Assembly (NCBI RefSeq): GCF_024494595.1
Contig: NZ_JANHDI010000013.1
Span: 62,001 to 126,000 of the forward strand
Reading direction: 5' to 3'
Length of the DNA: 64,000 bases
Source of the DNA: Halobellus rarus
Lineage (GTDB): Archaea > Halobacteriota > Halobacteria > Halobacteriales > Haloferacaceae
Shown: piece by piece, positions 8,845-16,912 of the stretch
Numbering within the stretch: the stretch's first letter is position 1
Layout: each line of letters starts with the position of its first letter
Position numbers and translations under genes: made by a program
The notes under the pieces: generated by a model
What the model was told of the DNA's origin: nothing
The model's database searches: none
The model's input: only the letters and a program-made list of their open reading frames with translations

Positions 8845-9282
8845 CGCTCGTAGCGAAGGGCGGGAGCGACTTCAACGCCGCGGCTGTCTGACCGCGGAAT
8901 TGGAGGCTCTGGGCGCGGCCCGGCGGAACAACGTCCATCCCGAAGTGGCGAACAGTCGGCACCCGCTCGCGACGGCGTCCTCGCCAGCGGCGCGGTCGGT
9001 TTCCGCAACGCCGACCGCGTCGTCGCCGTCGCTCCCCGCGTCGACGTGCCGAGCAACCGCGGCCCGACGCGGGGCAGTCTCTACGTCACGGGGACGCTGG
9101 CCGCCCAATCAGATATAAACGCCCGGGCCTGTTCGAAGCCAGACACCCCTCAACTCGAAGCGTGTTTTTCGATCGAGATGAAGGGGGGGCGAGAGCTTAT
9201 CGAGGGGCGCGAAGACGGACGGATTGGCGAACCGAGAAAGGAGGATATAGGACCCCGGAGGTGAAACGTGCGACAGAGCCAT
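8845..9282. other. 438-bp intergenic region containing repeat copy C1
   Basis: The segment next to the spermidine-synthase-like gene (8845-8946) holds two CCGCGG palindromes and no ORF with a credible start. Copy C1 of the dispersed repeat occupies 8947-9120. The rest (9121-9282) is the uspA upstream region, with a GGATATAGGA element at 9242-9251 and a Shine-Dalgarno-like GGAGGTGA at 9257-9264. Confidence 0.6.
8947..9120 (-). repeat. Dispersed TATA-led structured repeat, copy C1
   Basis: On the minus strand the element opens with a TATA box (GTTTATATCT, 9111-9120), followed about 17 nt later by GGCCAGCGTCCCCGTGACGTAG. A 10-bp inverted repeat, CCCCGCGTCG with CGACGCGGGG, encloses a 19-nt loop. 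A second 8-bp hairpin, GCGGTCGG with CCGACCGC, follows. The element ends in GCGAGCGGGTGCCGACTGTT. Copies C2 (20080-20258) and C3 (35420-35557) share the TATA box, the first stem and the 3' block. Translation of either strand gives no family-like protein. It may be a small RNA gene family or a miniature mobile element. Confidence 0.65.
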
Positions 9283-9717
9283 ATGTTCGGAAGAATCTTG
9301 CTGCCGACGGACGGGACGGACTCGATGGATGCAGTCGTCCAGACCGCAGCCGACATCGCCGACCTGCGCGGGGCCGACGTCCACGTCCTCTACGTCATCG
9401 ACGACAGAGCGTTCCTCACTCTGCACGACGAGATGAAGACCGACGTGCTCGCGGAACTGGAAGGCGAGGGCGAAGCCGCGACCGATCGGGCCGCGGCCCG
9501 GCTGCGCGAGGCCGGAATCGAGGTCACGACGGCGATTCGCGAGGGCGACCCTGCGGACCAGATCCTCGCGTACGCGGAGACCATCGACGCGGACCTCATC
9601 ACGATGGGCACCCGCAGCGGCGATTACACGAACAACCTGATGGGAAGCGTCTCCCAGAAGGTCGTCGCGCGGTCGACGACGCCGGTTCTGACGACGAACC
9701 TGGCGACGGAGGAGTGA
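9283..9717 (+). CDS. Universal stress protein (UspA family)
   Basis: A 144-aa single UspA domain. It begins MFGRILLPTDGTDSMD, and the C-terminal GTRSGDYTNNLMGSVSQKV resembles the ATP-binding G-2x-G-9x-G(S/T) loop, so an ATP-binding form is likely. Its role in stress survival is inferred from the family. An upstream in-frame GTG at 9268 would add five residues and lies only 3 nt after the GGAGGTGA at 9257-9264; the ATG was chosen because family members start at this motif. Confidence 0.9.
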   Translation: MFGRILLPTDGTDSMDAVVQTAADIADLRGADVHVLYVIDDRAFLTLHDEMKTDVLAELEGEGEAATDRAAARLREAGIEVTTAIREGDPADQILAYAETIDADLITMGTRSGDYTNNLMGSVSQKVVARSTTPVLTTNLATEE

Positions 9718-9792
9718 GAGTCGAAAACGTAGGCTCGGCCGTCCGGACCGGTCGATTACACCCTCGGACGTGTCGACGTGACGCCGACGGGG

Positions 9793-10200
9793 TCACTCCT
9801 CGGCGTCGAAATCCAAGGCGGCCGAGTTGATGCAGTAGCGTTTGCCGGTCGGCTCCGGACCGTCGTCGAAGACGTGCCCCAGATGGCCGCCGCAGTTCCG
9901 GCACAGGACTTCGACCCGTCGCATCCCGTGTCGCGTGTCGGTCCGGGTCTCGACCGCCTCCTCGTCGGCGTCGAAGAAGGAGGGCCACCCGGAACCCGAG
10001 TCGAACTTCGTCTCGCTGTCGAAGATCGGGGCACCACAGCCGGCGCACCTGAACGTCCCGTCCTCGTGGACGTCGAGGTACTCGCCGCTGAACTTCGGTT
10101 CGGTACCGCGCTCGCGCAGTATCTCGTACTCCTCGTCGGTGAGCCGTTCGCGCCACTCGGAGTCCGACGTCGGGAGCTCGTCGTCTGTGTCGTGTTCCAT
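9793..10200 (-). CDS. msrB: Peptide-methionine (R)-S-oxide reductase MsrB
   Basis: A 135-aa protein of normal MsrB length. Two zinc CxxC motifs are present (CAGC and CRNC). The fold motifs SGSGWPSF and GHVFDDGP are intact, and RYCINSAAL carries the catalytic Cys. It reduces methionine-R-sulfoxide in proteins or peptides. No MsrA is adjacent. It converges with uspA and is probably monocistronic. Confidence 0.97.
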   Translation of the reverse strand: MEHDTDDELPTSDSEWRERLTDEEYEILRERGTEPKFSGEYLDVHEDGTFRCAGCGAPIFDSETKFDSGSGWPSFFDADEEAVETRTDTRHGMRRVEVLCRNCGGHLGHVFDDGPEPTGKRYCINSAALDFDAEE

Positions 10201-10256
10201 ACGCCCCGTTGGAGCCGAAGCGGCAAGAACCTCTCCCCGAGCCTCGCCTGGTCGCC

Positions 10257-10670
10257 CTACTCTTCGCGCGTGAGGAACGACGGCAACCGGAGTCGTTCGA
10301 GGTCGTCGATATCGAATCCGTCGAGCAGCGGCGGTTGCCCGACCGCGTCGGGCACGTCGTTCGAGTGACGGTCGGTCTGGAGCGACTCTCGTGACGGGGC
10401 GGGTGAGTCCGATTCCTCGACGAGGACTTCCCAGGTCTCCTCGGCGCTCTCGTGGTGGGGATGTTCCTCCTGAACCTCCCGTTTCCCCTCCTCGAACGCC
10501 AGATCCAAGACGCTTCGTTCGTAGGCGCTCGACGCGAGTGCCCGGATCCGCGAGCGCTCCTCGGGGAATCGGTGCCCGAGTTCCGTCGCGATGCCGAGCG
10601 CGTACATCCGGCGGATCGCCTCCTCGCCCGACAGCGAGTCCCAGCCGGTGTCGAAGGCGCGTTCGTACAT
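10257..10670 (-). CDS. Conserved-looking hypothetical protein after the KaiC-like gene
   Basis: A 137-aa soluble, acidic, mostly helical protein with no family I recognise. Residues 1-70 look globular (AIRRMYALGIATELGHRFPEE), and the rest is rich in charged residues and may be disordered. Its start lies immediately after the stop of the KaiC-like ATPase gene on the same strand, so the two are almost certainly cotranscribed and perhaps translationally coupled. A function linked to that ATPase is inference. Confidence 0.7.
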   Translation of the reverse strand: MYERAFDTGWDSLSGEEAIRRMYALGIATELGHRFPEERSRIRALASSAYERSVLDLAFEEGKREVQEEHPHHESAEETWEVLVEESDSPAPSRESLQTDRHSNDVPDAVGQPPLLDGFDIDDLERLRLPSFLTREE

Positions 10671-10671
10671 C

Positions 10672-11376
10672 TCAGAAGTCCACGCGTTTCGTCGGATCGA
10701 CGACGAGCCCCTCGTCGGTGAAGCGCAGCGACCGGATATCGCAGTCGATGTCGGTCCCGCGCATCTTCACGACCTGTATCCCGCGAGTCATACCGGTCGC
10801 CTCCAGGTAGTTGTGGAAGAAGACGACGCCGTGGGCGAGAAAGTGCTCGTCGGAGTACGCGCTCGGGTCGGTCATCTCCGAGATGAGAAGCGTCGTCGCG
10901 TCACAGCCCTTCAGCGCGGTGAGAAACCGCGCCATCTCCTCTTCGCCGTCGGTGAAGAAGAGCTCGAGGAGCATCGTCGAGTCGATCACCAGCCGGTCGA
11001 TGTCGCGGGAGTTCACGAACGCGACGATCTTGTCCGTCAGGCTCTGAACGCTGGAGGGGCTCCCGCTCGACGACGACTGGCTCAACAGCCGCTTGCCCTT
11101 CTTGTTCGCCAGGTTGACGAAGCGGAACTGCTCGGAGGCCGCGAGCGTCTCGAAGCCGAACTCGTAGCTGGACATGTCGTTGACGAGTTCCTCGCGGGAC
11201 TCGTGCATCGTGACGTAGAGGCAGTTCTCCCCGTTTCTGAGCCCCTCGGCGACGAACTGGGCGGTGAAGGTCGTCTTCCCGCTCCCCGGCGGACCGGAGA
11301 GCACGTACAGGCGTCCGGGAAGAAATCCCCCCTGAATCAGGTGATCGAACCCGCTGACGCCGCTCGGTATCCGCAT
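10672..11376 (-). CDS. KaiC-like RecA-superfamily ATPase
   Basis: A 234-aa single KaiC-type ATPase domain. It starts RIPSGVSGFDHLIQGGF, a KaiC/RadA-type entry, with an intact Walker A (GPPGSGKTTF, Lys 34) and a Walker B-like RLVIDSTMLLEL strand. Such single-domain proteins in archaea are often called HTR-like or GvpD-like and are presumed signalling or regulatory ATPases rather than clock proteins. It heads a two-gene unit with the hypothetical protein at 10257-10670. Compare the homologue at 47049-47885, which has lost the P-loop Lys. Confidence 0.85.
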   Translation of the reverse strand: MRIPSGVSGFDHLIQGGFLPGRLYVLSGPPGSGKTTFTAQFVAEGLRNGENCLYVTMHESREELVNDMSSYEFGFETLAASEQFRFVNLANKKGKRLLSQSSSSGSPSSVQSLTDKIVAFVNSRDIDRLVIDSTMLLELFFTDGEEEMARFLTALKGCDATTLLISEMTDPSAYSDEHFLAHGVVFFHNYLEATGMTRGIQVVKMRGTDIDCDIRSLRFTDEGLVVDPTKRVDF

Positions 11377-11521
11377 AGTGGAATCTCGAAGGACGCCCGT
11401 AAAACGATTCCGGGCCGATTCTCAGCTGTCGTAACGAGGAGCGGGATCCCGACGGGTTCTCCGAGTTGACGCGACGGGCTCGGCCCGAACGGTAAAGCCC
11501 GTCCGGGACTGCCCTCCGAAC

Positions 11522-12679
11522 GTGACAGACCGAGTCGAGGACGAGGCCGCCACACGCATCGGCATCGTCGGCGCGGGTGCGGCGGGCGTCGGAGCGGCGT
11601 ACGCGCTCCGCGACGCCGACGCTTCCGTGACCGTCGTCGAGAAGAGCGGTGGCGTTTGTGGCCGTGCGGCGACGCGCCGGAAGAACGGGTGTCGCTACGA
11701 CCACGGCGCGAACTACCTGAAGGACGCGGACCGACGGACCGAAGCGCTGATTCGCGAACTCGGCGACGACGGCCTCGCCGAGATCGACGAGCCGGTCTGG
11801 ACGTTCGACGGGCGCGGCGAGATCACTCCCGGCGACGGCCGCGACTCCCGGAAGTGGACGTGGACCGAGGGGATCACCCAGTTGGCGAAGCGCCTGCTCG
11901 CTCGAACCGACGCGACGGTGCACCGGCGGACGCGGGTCGTCGAGATCGAGCGCCAGGTGGGGGGAGCCGCGGCCGACGAGACCCTCCGCAACGGGGCGGC
12001 CGACAGGACTGGAAGCGACGGGGAGGCGACCAGTTCAGAGGAACGACGAGCGCGCGGACGCGCGTGGACGCTCCTCGACGCCGACGGGAACCGCCACGGT
12101 CCGTTCGACGCGCTCCTCCTGACGCCGCCGGCACCGCAGACGGCCGCGTTGCTGCGGACGAGCGAGTGGGACGACGGGCGGATCGGTCCGCTCGCCGAGG
12201 CCGCCGAAGCGGTTCCCTACCGGACGATCCGAACGGTCGTGCTCCACTACCCGTTCCGCGACTCCTCCCCGTGGTACGGCCTCGTGAACACCGATCGGGA
12301 ACACGCCATCGGGTGGCTGTCACGCGAGGAGTGCAAGGCCGGTCACGTCCCCGACGGCGAGAGTCTCCTGATCGTCCAGATGAGTCCCGCGTGGTCGACG
12401 GAGCGGTACGACGATCCGCTCTCTGCGGTCGCTGACGACGTCGCAGACCGGGTCGCGGCACTGCTGGGGGACGAGCGGTACCGCGATCCGGACTGGATCG
12501 ACGATCAGGGCTGGCGCTACGCGCTCCCCGATGCCGCGGTCGACCGAGACCCGATCGAACGCGTCGAGGACGCGGGACTGTACGTCGCCGGCGACTGGGT
12601 CGTCGGCGAGGGCCGGGTTTCCGAGGCGCTCTGGAACGGCCACGGCGTCGGCGAACGGATCGCCGTGGACCTGCAATAG
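11522..12679 (+). CDS. FAD-dependent amine-oxidase/renalase-like oxidoreductase
   Basis: A 385-aa flavoprotein. The GIVGAGAAGVGAAYAL motif (13-28) binds the FAD ADP moiety and is followed by TVVEKS. CGRAATRR and DHGANYL are typical of the NAD(P)-binding-like amine-oxidase group. Near the C-terminus, GLYVAGDWVVGEGRVSEALW is the second FAD contact. The substrate is unknown. The GTG start fits a TATA-like GGTAAAGCC about 28 nt upstream, consistent with a leaderless mRNA. Residues 145-180 (around EIERQVGG to RTGSDGEATS) look like a low-complexity insertion. Confidence 0.85.
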   Translation: MTDRVEDEAATRIGIVGAGAAGVGAAYALRDADASVTVVEKSGGVCGRAATRRKNGCRYDHGANYLKDADRRTEALIRELGDDGLAEIDEPVWTFDGRGEITPGDGRDSRKWTWTEGITQLAKRLLARTDATVHRRTRVVEIERQVGGAAADETLRNGAADRTGSDGEATSSEERRARGRAWTLLDADGNRHGPFDALLLTPPAPQTAALLRTSEWDDGRIGPLAEAAEAVPYRTIRTVVLHYPFRDSSPWYGLVNTDREHAIGWLSREECKAGHVPDGESLLIVQMSPAWSTERYDDPLSAVADDVADRVAALLGDERYRDPDWIDDQGWRYALPDAAVDRDPIERVEDAGLYVAGDWVVGEGRVSEALWNGHGVGERIAVDLQ

Positions 12680-12769
12680 GATCGGGCGTCGACGACGGCT
12701 TCCGCCGCGACTCCCCGCCGGCCGACGCAAGCAGACAGGCTTTACTCTCGTCGGTTCCTACGCCTGCTC

Positions 12770-13549
12770 GTGTCGCTCACCGTTAGAATCGATCCGCACG
12801 TCCACTCGGACGCCTCCTACGACGGGGCGGATCCCTCCGAACTGCTCTTAGAACAGGCCGCAGAGATCGGTCTCGACGCCGTCGTCGTCACCGACCACGA
12901 CGTCATCCACGAGTCAGTTCGGGCGGCGGAGTTGGCCCCGATGTACGGCCTCGTCGGGATCCCGGGCGTCGAGGTCTCGACCGCCGACGGGCATCTGCTC
13001 GCGCTCGGTATCGAGGAGATGCCTCCCCGGCGCGCCCCGATGAGCGAAACCGCCGAGTGGGTCCGCGAACGCGGGGGCGTCGCGATCGTTCCCCACCCCT
13101 TCCAGCGCAGCCGACACGGCGTCCGCAAGAGCCGGCTGCAGACCGTCGATCCCGACGCGATCGAGGTGTACAACTCCTGGGCGTTCACGGGGTGGAAGAA
13201 CCGGCGAGCGCGCCGCTACGCCGACACCTACGGCTATCCCGGCGTCGCCGGCAGCGACGCGCACAAGGTCGGCTACGTCGGCCGCGCGTACACCGAGATC
13301 GAAATCGACGACGTGACGCGCGCGGAGTTGACGGCCGACGTCCTGCTGGACGCGATCAGAGACGGATCGACCCGCGTCGAGGGGCGTCGGACGCCGATTC
13401 CGACGTCCGCCCGCCACTACGCCGGCGCGGGTGCTAGAAAGAGCGGGTTCTACGCGAAGTACGGTGCCTACCGGAGTGGTGCGCTCGCGAAGACCGGTGC
13501 GCTCGAAGCCGCGCGGATGCTCTATCGGATCTCGCCGCTGTCGGGGTAG
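12770..13549 (+). CDS. PHP-domain metal-dependent hydrolase
   Basis: A 259-aa protein. The first PHP motif DPHVHSDASYDG, then VVTDHD, VPHPFQ and a late GSDAHK supply the expected His/Asp metal ligands. Stand-alone PHP proteins hydrolyse phosphoesters (histidinol phosphate, nucleotides or 3'-phosphoadenosine types); the substrate here cannot be assigned. The GTG start at 12770 lies about 27 nt after a CTTTACTC TATA-like element. Residues 205-259 are a basic, Tyr-rich tail outside the core fold. Confidence 0.85.
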   Translation: MSLTVRIDPHVHSDASYDGADPSELLLEQAAEIGLDAVVVTDHDVIHESVRAAELAPMYGLVGIPGVEVSTADGHLLALGIEEMPPRRAPMSETAEWVRERGGVAIVPHPFQRSRHGVRKSRLQTVDPDAIEVYNSWAFTGWKNRRARRYADTYGYPGVAGSDAHKVGYVGRAYTEIEIDDVTRAELTADVLLDAIRDGSTRVEGRRTPIPTSARHYAGAGARKSGFYAKYGAYRSGALAKTGALEAARMLYRISPLSG

Positions 13550-13692
13550 TTTCGGGCGTCAATCTCGGTCGTGGGGAAGCGATCCGATTGCGACCGGGTA
13601 ATGCGAACGCTTGGCGAGCGCCGTTGCGCTTCCGCTCCAAGGTGAACGATTATACGACGGTGGGAACAACTCCCCCCACGCGAGTGACGGAT

Positions 13693-14811
13693 ATGCCGGG
13701 GGAGATACCGAGGTACGGCGAGCGGCTCTGGATCGAGATAGCGGCAGACCGGGTGACCACGGCCGTCGATGGAATCGGTCCGCGGTTCGAGACACTACCG
13801 GGAGTCGAACGGCTGGGAGCCGTCCCGCGACCGTATCGCCTCGTCGGGGCCGTCGTCCTGTTCGACATCTTCGTGTTGCATTCGATCCAGCAGCTGACGG
13901 TCGGGTCGAACACGGTCCTCGATAACCCGTCGTGGTTGGCACTGCCGGGAACGGTGCTCCTGGCGGTCTTCATGAACCGATACGCACGAGACCGATACGA
14001 CAGAGCGTGTCGAGAGATCCGGATCGAGACGCGGACCGCGTCGGGGTCGACGGAATTCCAGCGGTTAGTTCCCCGTCGGTTCAAGCGCGCGCTCCTCGCT
14101 GTGACCGTCGCCGGGTACTACGCCTATATGATCCTCTCCGGAAGGATCCCGACGATCATCGAATACGAGGGGTTGGCGGGGCTGTTCGGGTGGCTGGTCA
14201 TCATCCCGTTCGCGTACGCGCCGATACTGCTCGAAACGGCGTCGATCTACCTCAGTCTGCACTTCTCGCTGCCGCGGCGCTTCGAGCGCGCCGACGTGAA
14301 AATCTACTACTTCGACCCGCACAACCTCGGCGGGCTCCGTCCGATCGGAGAGCTGCTCAAACACTCGTTTTATCTGTACGTGATCGCCCTGGTGGCACTC
14401 ACCGTCCTGCTGTACGCCCCGTTTCTGTTCCCTGATGTGCTGTACACCCCGTATCAACCGCCGGAGTGGTTCATAACGGGCGTACTCACCGCGTTGTGGG
14501 CAATCGGCGTGTTCTCGATCGGATTCTCTCTCCTGACAATACACAGATATATGCGAGATCGACGGCGGACGGAGTTGCAGTCACTCGAATCTCGGTTTCA
14601 CGAACTGGTCAACGACCCGTACAACGTGCGGGACGCGCTGGAGGACAACGAGGAACTGGAACGGTTCGAGCGGGAGCAACACCGGATCGGACAGGTCCGC
14701 GAGACGAGAGAGTTCCCCGCGACGACGGCGATGTGGCTACAGATTCTCATAAGCGGCGTGGTGCCGCTCGTCATCCAATGGGGAATCCGATGGCTCGACA
14801 GCGTGCTCTGA
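13693..14811 (+). CDS. Polytopic membrane protein of unknown function
   Basis: A 372-aa protein with about seven predicted membrane spans (for example LVGAVVLFDIFVLHSI and YVIALVALTVLLYAPFLF) and a cytoplasm-like charged stretch at about 285-345 before the last span. I recognise no family. The ATG at 13693 was chosen; a GTG at 13684 is possible and fits a GATTATAC TATA box at 13648-13655 better for a leaderless mRNA. The longer reading from 13588 starts upstream of that promoter. It has no operon partner. Confidence 0.75.
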   Translation: MPGEIPRYGERLWIEIAADRVTTAVDGIGPRFETLPGVERLGAVPRPYRLVGAVVLFDIFVLHSIQQLTVGSNTVLDNPSWLALPGTVLLAVFMNRYARDRYDRACREIRIETRTASGSTEFQRLVPRRFKRALLAVTVAGYYAYMILSGRIPTIIEYEGLAGLFGWLVIIPFAYAPILLETASIYLSLHFSLPRRFERADVKIYYFDPHNLGGLRPIGELLKHSFYLYVIALVALTVLLYAPFLFPDVLYTPYQPPEWFITGVLTALWAIGVFSIGFSLLTIHRYMRDRRRTELQSLESRFHELVNDPYNVRDALEDNEELERFEREQHRIGQVRETREFPATTAMWLQILISGVVPLVIQWGIRWLDSVL

Positions 14812-14883
14812 GACCGGTAGTGCTCCACTCAGCGCCACCCACCCGTCGTAAAAGAGCGTAGCAGACCCGTCGAAAACCGCGTT

Positions 14884-15852
14884 TCAGACGTAGTCGATGC
14901 CGTCCCAGGTGGGGCCGCCGCCGTGCCACTGGTGGTTGGTCGGGCCGCCGAGGGTCTCTTCCTTCCACTCGATCGGCTCCCAGTCGGGCTCGAAGTTGAG
15001 GTAGCCCGGGCCGGCGAACAGCTCCAGGCGGAGGCCGCTGGCGGGGTCTTTGACGTACATACAGTCCGCGCGGGTGATCGCGTGCATCGCGGGACCGTCG
15101 CTCCGGTTGTTGATTTCGATCCCGTGCTCGCTGCAGATGTCGCCGGCGGTCCAGAGGTCCTGGAGGCTGTCGAGGTGGTAGGCGACGTGATGGAACTGCG
15201 TCGGGTCGTCCTCGGGTTCCCGGTGGATCGCGATGTCGTGCGGGAGCGGCGTAACGGCGTACCACCAGCCCCAGTACTCTCCGTTCTCGGCCTCGAATCG
15301 CTCGTTTAGCTGGAAGTCCATCGTCTCCCGCAGCCACTCGTCGTGGTCGAACGCGTTCTGACCGGGGTCGTTCACGTGGATGTGGTCGATCCGCCGCGGC
15401 GCGATCCGGTTCCCGACGGACTCGCTGTAGACGCGGTTTCTGAGCCCCGACCGCTGGCCCTCGGGGGCGTCGGGCTTCTCGACGTCCCAGTAAAACTCGT
15501 AGTTGTGGCCGAACTTCTCGACGCGAATCGCCTCGCCGATGCCGTTCTCCTCGCCCGCCTCGACGTAGGTGATCTCCTCGCCCTCGTCCTCGAACTGCTG
15601 TTCGAGTTCGCCTAACGCCTCTTCGCTGGCCGTCCGGAACGCGAAGTGGTCGACGCCCTCCTTCCCGCTCTCGGTGAGGCTGAGCGTGTGGTGCTCCCAG
15701 TCTCGCATCCCGCGGAGATAGGCGGTGTCACCGTCGCGTTCGGTGACCTGCAGTCCCATCACCTCGTTGAAGAACCACAGCGATTCGTCGAGGTCGGGAG
15801 TGTGTGCCGCGACGTGTCCGAGCTTTGCAACGGGAGAGTTTCGTCGTTTCAT
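14884..15852 (-). CDS. Extradiol ring-cleavage dioxygenase (VOC superfamily)
   Basis: A 322-aa two-module VOC protein of catechol 2,3-dioxygenase size. Likely Fe(II) ligands are a His in IDHIHVND, a His in FHHVAYHL and a Glu in LRLELFAGPG. It should cleave a catechol-type ring meta to the hydroxyls; the exact substrate is unknown. The ATG at 15852 (MKRRNSP) was preferred over a reading that begins 22 codons earlier because the fold starts right after it (LGHVAAHT). No other aromatic-degradation gene is adjacent. An inverted repeat beside the TATA box suggests repression. Confidence 0.87.
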   Translation of the reverse strand: MKRRNSPVAKLGHVAAHTPDLDESLWFFNEVMGLQVTERDGDTAYLRGMRDWEHHTLSLTESGKEGVDHFAFRTASEEALGELEQQFEDEGEEITYVEAGEENGIGEAIRVEKFGHNYEFYWDVEKPDAPEGQRSGLRNRVYSESVGNRIAPRRIDHIHVNDPGQNAFDHDEWLRETMDFQLNERFEAENGEYWGWWYAVTPLPHDIAIHREPEDDPTQFHHVAYHLDSLQDLWTAGDICSEHGIEINNRSDGPAMHAITRADCMYVKDPASGLRLELFAGPGYLNFEPDWEPIEWKEETLGGPTNHQWHGGGPTWDGIDYV

Positions 15853-15938
15853 ATGAGTTTGATCTGGATCGTTCCGCAACCGGTGGTGGTAGTCGTCACT
15901 CGACGAGCGTTGTTTCACCTGGAAAACCAGTATAGAAC

Positions 15939-15966
15939 CACCCCGTATTTGCGGGTGTTTTATAAA
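15939..15966 (-). promoter_or_regulatory. TATA box and adjoining inverted repeat upstream of the dioxygenase
   Basis: TTTATAAA at 15959-15966 is TATA-like in both orientations. On the dioxygenase side, CACCC (15939-15943) and GGGTG (15953-15957) form an inverted repeat with an extra G-C pair inside. It sits between the TATA box and the predicted start of transcription, where archaeal repressors usually bind. The divergent regulator gene at 16073 could use the same TATA box. Confidence 0.4.
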
Positions 15967-16072
15967 TCACCGATCGCGAAAGAGGTCCGTATCCTCGGGC
16001 CTCGCGGGTTGTCGCCGCGTCAATGTTGCGACCCCCGAACGATTCTTGCCCCCGCGACGCGTCTCACCGGCC

Positions 16073-16753
16073 GTGAGTGGGATCCGAGCGGAGATCAGCG
16101 TCGAATCGCCCCCGGACTGTCCGGCAGCGACGGCCGCAGAGGCGGCGGGAGCCGCAGCCACGTCCGTCACCAAATCGGTCCCCACGGACCCCGGCGAGGC
16201 GGTGACAGAGGAGTTCACACTGGAGGGCGACCGGCCGCTGGTGGCCGACGAGACTTCGGGAGACACAGGAGAGCCGCAGGGTTCGGATCTGGAGTTCGAG
16301 GAGGTGTTCTCCTACGGTTCAGAGCGCGTGTATCGGTTCGAGCGGGCGCAGGACCGAACGTGCTTTTGCGAGTGTATCGAGCAGTTCGGCTGTCCCGTGC
16401 GCGACGTCCATTCTCGCGACGGATCCCTGACAGTGAGTTTTCACGCGCCCGACGTCGATACGCTCCGGTCGGTCGTCGCGCGCCTCGACGACCGGTGGTC
16501 CGACGTCTCCGTGCGTCGGCTCGTCCGGTCGGATGCCGGCCGCGAGGGCTCGGATCTCGTCTTGGTCGACCGCGGCGAACTGACCGAACGCCAGCGGGAA
16601 GTCCTAGAGACCGCCCACGAGATGGGGTATTTCGAGTATCCGAAGCGGGCGAACGCCGGCGACGTCGCCGACGAACTCGGCGTCGATGACTCGACGTTCG
16701 TCGAGCACCTCTCGGCCGCACAGGGCAAGCTCCTCTCGTCGATCCTCTCGTAA
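16073..16753 (+). CDS. HTH-10 (bacterio-opsin activator type) transcriptional regulator
   Basis: A 226-aa regulator. The GTG start gives VSGIRAEISVE, matching the usual N-terminus of this haloarchaeal family; a longer in-frame reading from 16046 is less likely. The C-terminus (about 165-226, LTERQREVLETAHEMGYFEYPK then ADELGVDDSTFVEHL) is the HTH-10 DNA-binding domain. The N-terminal 150 residues probably sense a ligand or partner. It is divergent from the dioxygenase gene, with 220 bp between them, so it is a candidate regulator of that gene (inference). Confidence 0.88.
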   Translation: MSGIRAEISVESPPDCPAATAAEAAGAAATSVTKSVPTDPGEAVTEEFTLEGDRPLVADETSGDTGEPQGSDLEFEEVFSYGSERVYRFERAQDRTCFCECIEQFGCPVRDVHSRDGSLTVSFHAPDVDTLRSVVARLDDRWSDVSVRRLVRSDAGREGSDLVLVDRGELTERQREVLETAHEMGYFEYPKRANAGDVADELGVDDSTFVEHLSAAQGKLLSSILS

Positions 16754-16912
16754 CCGTCCGCTCGTAACCGCCCGATCGCGGTCGATCGATTCTCCCGGAA
16801 CCCGGTCGCACTTCCCGCAGCCTCTCTGTCCGGCCCGGAGCGGCGTCTGATCGATGACTGTCGCCGTCGACGGACGACAACCGCTAAGTGACCCGCGGCC
16901 GCGCGTCGAGGT

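Noticed and set aside
8947-9120. Protein-coding interpretation of repeat C1
   Set aside because: Readings through it (for example containing SLYVTGTLAA) partly persist in C2, but C3 breaks the frame with indels while the stem pairing is kept.
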